Assembly: GCF_001679665.1 (NCBI RefSeq)
Contig: NZ_CP013244.1
Coordinates: 1,930,980 to 1,994,979, forward strand
DNA: 64,000 bases
Direction of reading: 5' to 3'
From: Candidatus Viadribacter manganicus
Lineage (GTDB): Bacteria > Pseudomonadota > Alphaproteobacteria > Caulobacterales > Aquidulcibacteraceae
Each line of letters starts with the position of its first letter. Position 1 is the stretch's first letter. The notes under the pieces were generated by a model. The model was not told the origin of the DNA. It saw only the letters and a list, made by a program, of their open reading frames with translations, and did no database searches. Made by a program: the position numbers and the translations under genes. Positions 53,882 to 64,000 of the stretch are shown in pieces.

Positions 53882-56110
53882 ATGCGAGGGAAGCTTTGGT
53901 TTGGCGTGGCTGCGGCGGCGCTGATGGCGTTCGGAATGGCTCCGGGAGCCTCCGCACAAACAGCTGACCAACCGGGCGATGCGACCACAACCGCGACGCT
54001 CACCGGAAACGCTGACGGTGAAGTCTCCCCTGCCGGCGACACCGACTGGTATCGCCTGCAAGTCGAGACCGGCCGCCGCTACAACATCGCGCTCGCGGGC
54101 ATTCCGAACGACGCGGGCGAAGCCCTCGATCCGATGCTCGCGGTCTATGACGAGCAAGGCAATCAGCTCGCCTTCAATGACGACGCAAACGGCTCGCTGA
54201 ACTCCGCCCTTCGCTTCGCACCGCAATCCAGCGGTGTCGTGTTCGTCGAAGCCCGCGCTTTCAGCAGCGAAGCAACCGGCGCCTATCGCCTTGGCGTTTC
54301 ATCGGAAGAAGTGCCGCCGGATGACGCCGGCGGCGACACCAGCACCCGCGCCCGCGCTGCTGCAGGCCGCGCCACCAACGGCACGATCGAATACGAAGGC
54401 GACACTGATTGGTATCGCTTCGCGGCTCGCACCGGAAACCGCTACCAAATCACGCTGGACGGCGCTCCAGGCGAAGGCGGCTTAGGCGATCCACTCCTCC
54501 GCGTCCTCGACCGCGATGGCAATGAACTTGCCGCCAGCGACGACAGCGATGGCTCACTCAACTCAGCGCTCGAATTTATCGCGACGTCCAACGGCGATGT
54601 ATTCATCGAAGCGCGTGGTTACGGCGACGCTTACACTGGTCGCTATGTTCTCAACATCACGCCTGAGCGTCTGCCGCGCGACAACATCGGCAACACAACC
54701 TCAACCGGCGGCCGCATCGCGGCGGGCCGCACGATCGAAGGCTCGCTCGATTTCCCGACCGATAGCGACTGGTACCGCATCCGTCTGACCGAGGGTGAAT
54801 CTTACCGGTTCACGCTCGACGCAAGCGGCGAAAACCCGATCGGTGATCCGCTGATCCGCTTGCGCGATTCACGCGGCGAAGAGCTGGCGGTCGATGATGA
54901 CGGCGGCGACGGCCTCAACTCCTACCTGGAGTTCACCGCGCCCACGACCGGCAACTACTACATCGAAACCAGCTCGTTCACGGGCGACGCAACTGGAACC
55001 TACACGCTCGCCGCACGCGCTGGCGATGTGCCGGCCGACGCAAACACGGATGCGAGCCTCAGCCCGGATGGCGATTATCGCGAAGGCATCCTTGCCCCCG
55101 CCGGTGACCGCGACTGGTACCGCCTGCAACTCGTTGAAGGTCAAGGCGTGCGCATCAGCATGCAAGCGACCGGCACGCCGGACAGCATCAGCGATCCCCT
55201 GCTCGTCCTCTATGGGGCGGATGGTGCTGAACTGGCGCGTGACGACGATGGCGGCGATGGCCTGAATGCTTGGCTTGAATTCCAAGCTCCTGCCGCTGGC
55301 GCCTACTACGTCGAAGCGCGCGGCTTCACCGACGACGCCACTGGCCGCTACGCCATCAACGTCATCGGCGGCGAAGTCGGCAACACCTACGACACCGCCG
55401 AAGCCTTGATGCCGAACGGCGATCCTCGCACGAGCTTCATCGGCTCCGCCGGTGATGTGGATTGGTTTGCGATCGAACTCATCGAAGGTCGTCCCTACCG
55501 CTTCAACCTGGATGGCCTTGAAGACGGCGCACTCGCTGATCCGATGCTCGCGCTCTACGATTCAACCGGCACGCAAGTCGCCGTTGATGACGATGGCGGA
55601 CGTGGACTGAATTCGTACCTGAGCTTCGCCTCGCCAACAGGCGGCACCTACTTCGCTGCGGTCTCGTCATTCGACGGCCAAAGCACGGGCCGCTACTCGT
55701 TGCGCGCTGTCGATACCGACGTGCCGGGACACGCCTACACCGACGAATACCTGGATGCGGCTGACGATAGCCGTGCCAGCAGCATCGAAATCCCTGGCGA
55801 TCTCGACGTCTTCCGCGTCACGCTTGAAGCCGGCGTGACCTACCAGATCGATGTCAGCGGCAATGGCGCCAACCCGTTGGCGGACCCGTTCGTCGCCGTG
55901 ATCCAAGAAGGCGCCGGTATGGAAGAGGCTTCAGCCGACGCCGCACTGGTGCGCGATGGCGGCCGCCGCGTCGCCTCTGATGACGATAGCGGTGACGGCT
56001 TGGATGCGCGCCTGCGCTTCCGTCCGGAAGTCGCTGGCGATTACCTCATTCAAGTCAGCGGTCTCAGCAACACGACCGGTGGCTACGAGGTGAAGATCGC
56101 GCGCCGGTGA
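53882..56110 (+). CDS. exported protein made of six PPC-type repeats
   Basis: 742 aa. Strong ribosome binding site (GAGGGGAG) and signal peptide (about 1-25, ending GASAQ). The mature protein is six tandem bacterial pre-peptidase C-terminal (PPC) domains of about 115 residues. Each opens with a GD-x-DWY/F motif and contains DPML/DPLL and a DDDGGDGLNSYLEF-type acidic loop, then YYIEARSF and TG-x-Y. No catalytic domain is attached, unusual because PPC domains normally trail secreted peptidases. It is strongly acidic and rich in D-x-D loops, so calcium binding is plausible. Probably a periplasmic or surface adhesion/scaffold protein. Confidence 0.85.
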   Translation: MRGKLWFGVAAAALMAFGMAPGASAQTADQPGDATTTATLTGNADGEVSPAGDTDWYRLQVETGRRYNIALAGIPNDAGEALDPMLAVYDEQGNQLAFNDDANGSLNSALRFAPQSSGVVFVEARAFSSEATGAYRLGVSSEEVPPDDAGGDTSTRARAAAGRATNGTIEYEGDTDWYRFAARTGNRYQITLDGAPGEGGLGDPLLRVLDRDGNELAASDDSDGSLNSALEFIATSNGDVFIEARGYGDAYTGRYVLNITPERLPRDNIGNTTSTGGRIAAGRTIEGSLDFPTDSDWYRIRLTEGESYRFTLDASGENPIGDPLIRLRDSRGEELAVDDDGGDGLNSYLEFTAPTTGNYYIETSSFTGDATGTYTLAARAGDVPADANTDASLSPDGDYREGILAPAGDRDWYRLQLVEGQGVRISMQATGTPDSISDPLLVLYGADGAELARDDDGGDGLNAWLEFQAPAAGAYYVEARGFTDDATGRYAINVIGGEVGNTYDTAEALMPNGDPRTSFIGSAGDVDWFAIELIEGRPYRFNLDGLEDGALADPMLALYDSTGTQVAVDDDGGRGLNSYLSFASPTGGTYFAAVSSFDGQSTGRYSLRAVDTDVPGHAYTDEYLDAADDSRASSIEIPGDLDVFRVTLEAGVTYQIDVSGNGANPLADPFVAVIQEGAGMEEASADAALVRDGGRRVASDDDSGDGLDARLRFRPEVAGDYLIQVSGLSNTTGGYEVKIARR

Positions 56111-56139
56111 GCGGAAACGCTTAAGGGGACGCATGCAGG

Positions 56140-56178
56140 AGCGGCGGCGCTGGACAAGAGCGCCGCCGCTTTCTTTTT
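56140..56178 (+). terminator. strong intrinsic terminator after the PPC gene
   Basis: AGCGGCGGCGCT (56140-56151), 7-base loop, AGCGCCGCCGCT (56159-56170): a perfect 12-bp stem followed by TTCTTTTT. It ends 4 bp before the stop of the convergent aldo/keto reductase gene. Confidence 0.88.
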
Positions 56179-56181
56179 GCA

Positions 56182-57246
56182 CTAACTTAAATTCGAAGAG
56201 CGTTCGCCGCCCTGACGCTCGAGCATCCAACCCGGATATTCCGGCTTCAACTTCGAAACATCGTCGAGCTTCTTCAGATCATCGCTGGAGAGTTCAACAC
56301 GCGTCGCGGCAAGGTTGTCATTGAGCTGCGCTTCGGTTTTGGCGCCAATGATCACGCTGGTAACGTGCTTCTGCTGCAGCAGCCACGAGAGAGCGATCTG
56401 CGCCACCGAAACACCGCGCGCATCGCCGATTTCCTTCATGACATCGATAATGTCGTAGGCCTTTTCCTTATCGACCGGCGGGAAGTCGAACGCGATGCGG
56501 CGTGAACCATCCGTCGGCGCGGTTGCTCGCGTGTATTTGCCCGAGAGGAAGCCGCCAGCAAGCGGGCTCCAGGGCAGAATAGCGAGGTTCTGATCCTTCG
56601 CCAGCGGCACAACTTCGCGTTCCAGGTCGCGGCCAGCGATCGTGTAATACATCTGCAAAGATTCAAACCGGGCGAAGGCGTTCTTGTCCGAGACACCAAG
56701 CGATTTTGCGATCTGCCACGCCGCGAAATTGCAAAGCCCAATATAGCGAACCTTGCCGGACTTCACGAGATCATCGAGCGCGCCGAGCGTCTCCTCAAGC
56801 GGGGTCACGCTATCGAACGCGTGAACTTGATAGAGATCGATATGATCGATCTGCAGACGCGTGAGGCTCGCGTCGATAGAATCCATGATGTGCTTGCGCG
56901 AGAGGCCCCACAGATTGGTATTGTTGTAACGACGCTGCTCTTCTTCCGTTTGTTTTGGACTGTACGCGCCCATGCGGCCGAACACCTTGGTGGCAATCAC
57001 CAATTCATCGCGCGGCAAGTCCTTGATCGCTTGCCCTGTTACCTGTTCCGATAAGCCGTTCGAATAGACGTTCGCGGTGTCGATGAACGTGACGCCCTTA
57101 TCGAACGCTCCTTTCACGAGCTTGTTCGCGGTCTCTTGTTCAAGCGCGCCGATAGCTTTCCAGATGCCATCACCGCCGAACGTCATAGTGCCGAGGCAGA
57201 TTTCAGAAACAGCAAGGCCGGTGCGGCCAAGTTTGCGATAGCGCAT
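56182..57246 (-). CDS. aldo/keto reductase
   Basis: 354 aa. TIM-barrel oxidoreductase of the YajO/Tas-like group: MRYRKLGRTGLAVSEICLGTMTFGG, FIDTANVYSNGLSE with D56 and the catalytic Y61, IDLYQVHAFDSVTPLEETL with the active-site histidine, and VIIGAKTEAQLNDNLAA in the NADPH-binding end. It reduces carbonyls with NADPH; substrate unknown. It follows the dienelactone hydrolase gene by 11 bp on the same strand. Confidence 0.92.
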   Translation of the reverse strand: MRYRKLGRTGLAVSEICLGTMTFGGDGIWKAIGALEQETANKLVKGAFDKGVTFIDTANVYSNGLSEQVTGQAIKDLPRDELVIATKVFGRMGAYSPKQTEEEQRRYNNTNLWGLSRKHIMDSIDASLTRLQIDHIDLYQVHAFDSVTPLEETLGALDDLVKSGKVRYIGLCNFAAWQIAKSLGVSDKNAFARFESLQMYYTIAGRDLEREVVPLAKDQNLAILPWSPLAGGFLSGKYTRATAPTDGSRRIAFDFPPVDKEKAYDIIDVMKEIGDARGVSVAQIALSWLLQQKHVTSVIIGAKTEAQLNDNLAATRVELSSDDLKKLDDVSKLKPEYPGWMLERQGGERSSNLS

Positions 57247-57257
57247 GGGAGGATCCT

Positions 57258-58133
57258 TTATGCGACGCCGTTGGCGCGGAACCAGGCGAGACAGCGCGCC
57301 CAGCCGTCAGCGGCGGCCTCCGCATTGTAGCTCTCGCGATAGTCGGCATGGAAGCCGTGCTGCACGCCCGGATAGACGATGATCTCCGAGTGCGAAGGAT
57401 TGTCGGCGGCGCTCAACGACGCACGCATTTGTTCAACGCTTTCAAGCGGAATGCCGCGATCGTTTTCAGCGTAGAGCCCTAGCACCGGCGTGTGCAGCGT
57501 GCCGCCAATGTCGTACGGCCATGGGCGATCTTCGTCCGCCCCCCAGCTTCCAGGCGCCGGACGAACGAGGCGCCCATACCAGGCGACGCCAGCTTTCACG
57601 TCGGGAAAGCGTGCGGCCGCCATCCAAACAACCGTGCCGCCCCAGCAAAAGCCCGTGATGCCAATGCGATCATTTGAAGACGACTGCGCCTTCAACCACT
57701 CGATGGCGCCCTGCGTGTCGCCCATCACCTGTTCATTGTTGGCGGTGGCGACAATATCGCGGATCGCGGTCATGTCCGTCATCGGCGCGGGGTCACCCGC
57801 GCGATCAAAATAGTCCGGCGCAATCGCGACATAACCTTCGCGCGCAAAGCGGCGACAAACGTCCTTGATGTAGTCGTGGATGCCGAAGATCTCATTCACG
57901 ACAATGATCGCGCCATGGCGCTCGCGCCCACTCGGCCGCGCCACGTAGGCCGGCAGCGCATAGCCGCCCGCGCCGTTTATGTGCACATCCTCGACGACCA
58001 GCTCATCTGAGGGTGTGGTCACAGGACTGGCGCACGAAGAAGCAGCCGCCGTCGCATAGCCCACGAAGAACAGCGAAGCCGCCATGGTGCGGCGCGTCGG
58101 CGGGAAATTGCCCTCTGGGGTGTCAAGCTTCAT
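57258..58133 (-). CDS. exported dienelactone hydrolase-family protein
   Basis: 291 aa; GAGGAG eight bases before the ATG. The N-terminus has twin arginines (R14, R15) before a hydrophobic stretch and a cysteine (C34) in AASSC, so it may be a Tat substrate or lipoprotein. The alpha/beta-hydrolase core keeps the DLH triad: nucleophile C163 (GFCWGG), D225 (YAENDRGIP) and H259 (GVQHGFHADY). Substrate unknown. It is divergent from the Ste24 gene. Confidence 0.87.
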   Translation of the reverse strand: MKLDTPEGNFPPTRRTMAASLFFVGYATAAASSCASPVTTPSDELVVEDVHINGAGGYALPAYVARPSGRERHGAIIVVNEIFGIHDYIKDVCRRFAREGYVAIAPDYFDRAGDPAPMTDMTAIRDIVATANNEQVMGDTQGAIEWLKAQSSSNDRIGITGFCWGGTVVWMAAARFPDVKAGVAWYGRLVRPAPGSWGADEDRPWPYDIGGTLHTPVLGLYAENDRGIPLESVEQMRASLSAADNPSHSEIIVYPGVQHGFHADYRESYNAEAAADGWARCLAWFRANGVA

Positions 58134-58233
58134 CCGTTCGTCTCCTCAAGAAACACGCCCGGCGCGCGTCCCCTTGCGCGTGATCTGGAGCGGGCGCAGG
58201 CTTTCGGCCAGTAAATTATTCGGGGGCGTTTCG

Positions 58234-59619
58234 ATGCGTTTTCTAGGCCTAGCCGCATTCGCGGTGGCATTCATGCTCGCGGGACCGGCCATGGCGGCCG
58301 CCCTACCCTTCAATCCTGAGGACGCGACGCAAGCTTGGCTCGCCACCATGGGCCCGGAAGCCACGGAGCGCTCGAACTCTTACTTCGAGGGCGGCTACAT
58401 CATCGACTTTGCCGGCACCGCGCTCTCCATCATCGTGGCCGGGCTTATGCTGCTGCTCGGCTGGGCGCGCGGCGTGCGCAGCTGGATCGAGAAAACCCTG
58501 AAGTGGTTTCCGTTCGTCGCGCTTGGCACGTCGTTCTTCTATATCCTCGTTTCGAGCGTGCTGACCTTTCCGTTCTCGTACTATGTCGGCTTCGTTCGCG
58601 AGCACCGGTACAATCTCTCCACTCAAGACTTCCCTGAATGGTTCAACGAGCAGCTCATCGGATTTGCGCTTGGCCTCGTGATCGGCTCGCTCTTCCTGAC
58701 CGTGCTCTATCTCATCATTCGCGCAGCCCGGAACACGTGGTGGATCTGGGGCTCGATCGTGACTGTCGCCTTCGCCGGCGTGATGAGCATGCTCTTCCCG
58801 GTCTACATCGCGCCGCTCTTCAACACGGCGACGCCGATGGAGCAAGGCGAACTGCGCGACAGCATTCTCGCCCTCGCCCAAGCCAATGGCGTGCCGGCGG
58901 ACAACGTCTACGTCTACGATCGCTCGCGCCAAACCAACAGCATCAGCGCCAACGTCTCAGGCTTTGGCCCGACAACCCGCATCTCACTCGCGGACACCCT
59001 GCTGGAGCGCACCAGCCCCGAAGCCGTACGCGCCGTGATGGCGCATGAAATCGGCCATTACGTTCTAAGGCACAACGTATCGGGCATGATCTTCAGTTCG
59101 ATCTTCATCATCTTCAGCTTCGCGTTCGTGCACTTCACATTCCGCTGGGCTGCCAAGAATGAGCGCTGGGGCATCCGCGACATCTCGGACCCCGCAGGAT
59201 TGCCGTTAGTGATGGTGTTGCTCGCGGTCGTCGGCCTCATCACCGCGCCGCTTCAACGCAACATGGTCTATTTCAACGAACAGCAAGCGGACATGTTTGG
59301 CCTCAATGCAGCGCGCGAGCCTGACGGCTTTGCGGAAGCCTCCGTGCTGCTCAGCGAATATCGCAAAATGGAACCAAGCGCGTTCGAAGAGTGGTTCTTC
59401 TACGATCACCCATCGGGCTGGAATCGCGTGCACAACGCCATGGTTTGGAAGGCGCACGAAATCGCCGCTGGCCGCTTGCCGAACACGCCAGGCGGACCGC
59501 CGGCCGGTTGGGTTCCGGACTTTGTCCGCAGCCACGATGCCGCCCCGGCTAGGCCTGCGCCGGCGGTGGAGACGCCCGTGACGACGACGGAACCGTCACC
59601 CGCCGCACCGTCAAATTAA
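58234..59619 (+). CDS. M48 (Ste24-type) membrane zinc protease
   Basis: Start at 58234 (MRFLGLAAFAVAF); 461 aa. An N-terminal hydrophobic signal/anchor and about six further helices surround a zinc site HEIGH (H271, E272, H275). A third ligand glutamate is likely in the NEQQADMFGL segment (near 350). The C-terminus is proline-rich. The layout matches Ste24/CAAX-processing proteases, which in bacteria act in envelope protein quality control. It lies between the two heat-shock groups. The last 71 bp overlap the alkB-like gene on the other strand. Confidence 0.92.
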   Translation: MRFLGLAAFAVAFMLAGPAMAAALPFNPEDATQAWLATMGPEATERSNSYFEGGYIIDFAGTALSIIVAGLMLLLGWARGVRSWIEKTLKWFPFVALGTSFFYILVSSVLTFPFSYYVGFVREHRYNLSTQDFPEWFNEQLIGFALGLVIGSLFLTVLYLIIRAARNTWWIWGSIVTVAFAGVMSMLFPVYIAPLFNTATPMEQGELRDSILALAQANGVPADNVYVYDRSRQTNSISANVSGFGPTTRISLADTLLERTSPEAVRAVMAHEIGHYVLRHNVSGMIFSSIFIIFSFAFVHFTFRWAAKNERWGIRDISDPAGLPLVMVLLAVVGLITAPLQRNMVYFNEQQADMFGLNAAREPDGFAEASVLLSEYRKMEPSAFEEWFFYDHPSGWNRVHNAMVWKAHEIAAGRLPNTPGGPPAGWVPDFVRSHDAAPARPAPAVETPVTTTEPSPAAPSN

Positions 59620-60214
59620 GCCGTCCGCCTTTCGGCAATAAGCGCGACGTGCCGTTCATGATGCGATCAACGCCATGATACGCACGTCGCGCAGCGCCGC
59701 TCAGCATGCACACATCACCTGATGCGAGACGCACACTCCGCGTCGGATCCGAGCGCACGCTGCCGCCAATACGAAACATCGCCGTGTCGCCAAGCGAGAT
59801 CGAAAGCACGGGCGCATCCCAGGCGTCTTCGTCGCTATCGACGTGCAAACCCATGCGCGCGTCGCCTTCGTACAAGTTCACGAGGCACGCTTCCGGCGGC
59901 GCATCGTAACCACTGAGCTCATTCCAAAGCTCAACGACTTTGGGCGGCATCTCCGGCCAAGCCTTGCCGGTCTCGGGGTGGGTCGCCTGGTAGCGATAGC
60001 CCTGCTCCTTATCGGTCACCCAACCGAGCGCGCCGAAATTGGTCATCCGCACCCGCATCGGCAGACCCGACTTCGGCATGCGCGGAATGTAGAGCGGCCC
60101 TCCCCGCATGCGCGCGAACACCTCGTCGCGCAGCGCCTCTTGGGCGGCGCGGTCGAGCAGGCCCGGCCAAAGCCGGAAGCCGTCGAAATCGGAAGCGGGG
60201 CGGGTCATCGCCAT
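59549..60214 (-). CDS. alkB: AlkB-like 2OG-Fe(II) dioxygenase
   Basis: 221 aa. Active site complete: H124-x-D126 (GLHVDSDE), H180 (AYHGVDRI) and R198-x-N-x-T-x-R204 (RLNLTVR). PRMPKSGLPMRVRMTNFGALGW and VNLYEGDARMG match the AlkB family. It probably demethylates N1-methyladenine/N3-methylcytosine in DNA or RNA. Its C-terminal tail (about 24 codons) runs antisense over the end of the Ste24 gene. Start at 60214 or at the ATG two codons later. Confidence 0.92.
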   Translation of the reverse strand: MAMTRPASDFDGFRLWPGLLDRAAQEALRDEVFARMRGGPLYIPRMPKSGLPMRVRMTNFGALGWVTDKEQGYRYQATHPETGKAWPEMPPKVVELWNELSGYDAPPEACLVNLYEGDARMGLHVDSDEDAWDAPVLSISLGDTAMFRIGGSVRSDPTRSVRLASGDVCMLSGAARRAYHGVDRIMNGTSRLLPKGGRLNLTVRRVTVPSSSRASPPPAQA

Positions 60215-60510
60215 ATCGCCTATCTAGGCATTCGGTTTCTTTTTTGTTCCGCCGGAGAACTTGAGCCGGATCAAGGCCTAACGGCCATCGTACTATTTCC
60301 CTGCGACGAATGCGGATAGGTCGCCAGAAAGTCTTGCACCTCGTAGGCGATACACCACATGAACCCGGAACGAAGCGGCTTGGTGCTTGGGACGGGGCGA
60401 CAAGTCGTTTAATCGCTTGAACAAAGGACAGGACGCGCGCTTCGGGGACGCCATGCATTTGGGTCCAATGGCCGGAACCGCGCCGCTGAAAAAGGAACGA
60501 GGACTAAGCA
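60215..60510 (+). promoter_or_regulatory. dnaK upstream region
   Basis: 296 bp without a gene. CTTGA...TCAAG (60258-60273 region) forms a small inverted repeat. CTTGCACC near 60334 followed by CCACAT resembles a heat-shock sigma-32 promoter only loosely, with a spacer one base too long. No CIRCE element is seen. GAGG eight bases before 60511 is the ribosome binding site for dnaK. Confidence 0.3.
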
Positions 60511-62427
<1,917 letters not shown>

Positions 62428-62483
62428 GCCAGTTACGACTTGAGGTCGCTCGATGCTGTTGCGCATCTCCCAAACTGAAATCG

Positions 62484-62520
62484 GGCGGCTTCCCTCCTTG
62501 CGAGGAAGCCGCCTCTTTCT
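62484..62520 (+). terminator. hairpin terminator/attenuator between dnaK and dnaJ
   Basis: GGCGGCTTCC (62484-62493) pairs with GGAAGCCGCC (62504-62513); an extra pairing CTC/GAG can extend it. TCTTTCT follows. It lies 57 bp after dnaK and 16 bp before the dnaJ start. Partial termination would give more dnaK than dnaJ transcript. Confidence 0.7.
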
Positions 62521-62535
62521 CATCTCGGTGACAGC

Positions 62536-63702
62536 ATGAGTGCTGACCGTGATTATTACGAAGTGCTTGGCGTCGCGCGCGACGCTGACGCCACGACGAT
62601 CAAATCAGCTTTTCGCAAACTGGCGATGAAGCTGCACCCGGACCAAAACCCGGGCTGCAAAGTCTCGGAAGATAAATTCAAAGAGCTTGGCGAAGCCTAC
62701 GCCGTGCTTTCCGATCCGGAAAAGCGCGCTGCCTATGACCGCTATGGCAAAGCCGCATTTCAAGGCGGTGGACCAGGTGCAGGTGGCGGCTTCCACGGCG
62801 CCGGCGCAGCTGACTTCTCCGATCTCTTCAATGAGATTTTCGGCGGCGGCTTCGAGGAAATGTTCTCGCGCGGTCGTGGCGGCGGACAGCGCAATGGTCC
62901 TGCTCGCGGCGCAGATCTCCGCTACGACGTCGAGATCACGCTCGAGCAAGCCTTCCGCGGCAACGAACGCGAGATCGTCGTCCCGCGCGCACAAGCTTGT
63001 GAGCCCTGCAAAGGTTCGGGCTCGGAAGGCAACGCACCGCTCGAAACATGCGCCACCTGCCAAGGCGCCGGCCAAGTTCGCGCCCAGCAAGGCATGTTCC
63101 GCATGGTGCGCACCTGCCCTGCCTGCCACGGCCGTGGTCAATCGATCAAAACGCCGTGCCGTTCGTGCGGTGGGCGCGGGCAAACCCAAAAAGAGCGCAC
63201 GCTCTCGGTCAAGATCCCTGCTGGCGTCGAAGACGGCACGCGTATCCGTCTCTCCGGCGAGGGCGATGCTGGCGTTCGCGGCGGCCCAGCCGGAGATCTT
63301 TATCTCTTCCTCTCGGTGAAGCCGCACGCTCTGTTCGAGCGCGAAGGACCGGATCTCTACTGCCGCGCGCCCGCACCGATGGTGAAGGCAGCGCTGGGCG
63401 GTGAAATGGAAATCGCCACCATCGACGGCGAGCGCACCAAGATCGCCATTCCCGCGGGCGCACAGACCGGCCGGCGCTTCCGCGTCAAAGGCAAGGGAAT
63501 GACGCATCTACGCGGCAAGGATCGCGGTGATCTCCACGTCGAACTTTTGGTCGAAACGCCCGTGAACCTCACGGCGAAGCAGAAGAAACTGCTCGAAGAG
63601 TTCGCCAAAGATTGCAGCGAAGAAGCTCACCCGCAGACACAAGGCTTCTTCGACAGCATGAAGAAGTTCTTCGACGCCAACAGCGAACCGCCTGCGCGCT
63701 AA
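62536..63702 (+). CDS. dnaJ: chaperone protein DnaJ (Hsp40, type I)
   Basis: 388 aa. J domain with HPD (H34-D36); G/F-rich linker (about 75-120); zinc region with four CxxCxGxG-type repeats (CEPCKGSG, CATCQGAG, CPACHGRG, CRSCGGRG; about 154-220); C-terminal substrate-binding domains. It stimulates DnaK ATP hydrolysis. The second motif is C-x-x-C-Q-G-A-G, a normal variant. Confidence 0.98.
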   Translation: MSADRDYYEVLGVARDADATTIKSAFRKLAMKLHPDQNPGCKVSEDKFKELGEAYAVLSDPEKRAAYDRYGKAAFQGGGPGAGGGFHGAGAADFSDLFNEIFGGGFEEMFSRGRGGGQRNGPARGADLRYDVEITLEQAFRGNEREIVVPRAQACEPCKGSGSEGNAPLETCATCQGAGQVRAQQGMFRMVRTCPACHGRGQSIKTPCRSCGGRGQTQKERTLSVKIPAGVEDGTRIRLSGEGDAGVRGGPAGDLYLFLSVKPHALFEREGPDLYCRAPAPMVKAALGGEMEIATIDGERTKIAIPAGAQTGRRFRVKGKGMTHLRGKDRGDLHVELLVETPVNLTAKQKKLLEEFAKDCSEEAHPQTQGFFDSMKKFFDANSEPPAR

Positions 63703-63738
63703 CTTGCCAGCCAGTGCGGCGCGGCTCACAACGGCGAT

Positions 63739-64000
63739 ATGACACTTTCCATCGCAATCGCCGGCGCTGGCGGCCGTATGGGCCGGGCGTTGGTGCGCGC
63801 GGCATCGGCTGATCCGCGCTTCCTCGTCTGCGGCGGCACCGAGCGTGGCGATGGCCAATTCCTCGGCATCGATCTTGGCGCGCTCGCGGGCGTCGCCCCG
63901 CTGATGATGAACGCCTCCGAGACCTCGAACCTCGCCGCCGACAAGGCCGAAGTCTGGATCGATTTCACAGCACCCAACGCAACCATCGAAGCGCTCGACG
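63739..64000 (+). CDS. dapB: 4-hydroxy-tetrahydrodipicolinate reductase, N-terminal part
   Basis: Starts at 63739 and runs off the window after 87 codons. The nucleotide-binding loop AIAGAGGRMGRALVRA opens the protein, and VWIDFTAPNATIEAL at the end matches the DapB DFT motif. It acts in lysine and diaminopimelate synthesis. It follows dnaJ by 36 bp. Confidence 0.93.
   Translation, partial: MTLSIAIAGAGGRMGRALVRAASADPRFLVCGGTERGDGQFLGIDLGALAGVAPLMMNASETSNLAADKAEVWIDFTAPNATIEALD

Noticed and set aside
60215-60510. CIRCE element or clear heat-shock sigma-32 promoter before dnaK
   Set aside because: No TTAGCACTC/GAGTGCTAA pair, and the best CTTG...CCACAT pair has a spacer one base too long. Also none seen before hrcA.

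Overview
The window is a chromosomal segment of an alphaproteobacterium, most likely in Caulobacterales (Caulobacteraceae/Hyphomonadaceae-like). This is inferred from the high-GC codon use, the mdh / sucCDA neighbourhood, the conserved string glnD-murJ-trpS-usp-nfu-tsaB-rimI-fur-miaB-phoH-ybeY-corC-lnt-xre-metK, hrcA-grpE lying apart from dnaK-dnaJ, and a cysteine-poor Fur. I see no rRNA or tRNA gene and no CRISPR array. No gene-free stretch exceeds about 300 bases.

1-12.4 kb: TCA-cycle genes (sucA partial, sucD, sucC, mdh) interleaved with accessory genes: a VOC protein between sucC and sucD, a chromate transporter, an MFS permease, a DUF2306 membrane protein divergent from a membrane LytTR regulator, an exported M28 peptidase, a 2OG-Fe(II) oxygenase, a GNAT acetyltransferase and an O-methyltransferase. 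12.4-28 kb: a long minus-strand housekeeping array from glnD to metK covering nitrogen signalling, lipid II flipping, tRNA charging and modification, Fe-S delivery, iron regulation, rRNA maturation, lipoprotein acylation and SAM synthesis. 28-37 kb: mutS, a malic enzyme/phosphotransacetylase fusion, an AmpG-like permease and a hybrid histidine kinase.

37-42.5 kb: the most unusual part. A comM gene has lost its central AAA+ core, and 24 bp upstream of its start sits a complete 4,327-bp IS1-family-like element (38175-42501). It has 20-bp terminal inverted repeats (19/20 identical) and a perfect 8-bp target duplication. Besides a DDE transposase it carries at least seven passenger genes: a three-gene operon (zinc-knuckle protein, basic AKGGKAR protein, DUF3761 lipoprotein), a P63C-domain protein with the same AKGGKAR module, a NYN-domain putative RNase and two tiny membrane proteins.

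42.6-49.7 kb: envelope and RNA/nucleotide genes (dolP-like, yraN, rsmI, lpoA-like, hemW, rdgB, rph), arranged much like the rsmI/lpoA-yraN-dolP locus of E. coli, with a DUF2975/HTH pair and an unknown acidic protein inserted. 49.7-52 kb: an Orc1/Cdc6-like ATPase downstream of a long imperfect inverted repeat, and a degenerate retropepsin-like exported protein. 52-64 kb: protein quality control (hrcA, grpE, dnaK, dnaJ), with a six-repeat PPC exported protein, aldo/keto reductase, dienelactone hydrolase, Ste24 protease and AlkB homologue in between, ending in partial dapB.

Gene packing is very tight. Many same-strand neighbours overlap by 4 bp, and five convergent pairs share a 4-bp stop-stop overlap (CTAG, CTAA or TTAA).
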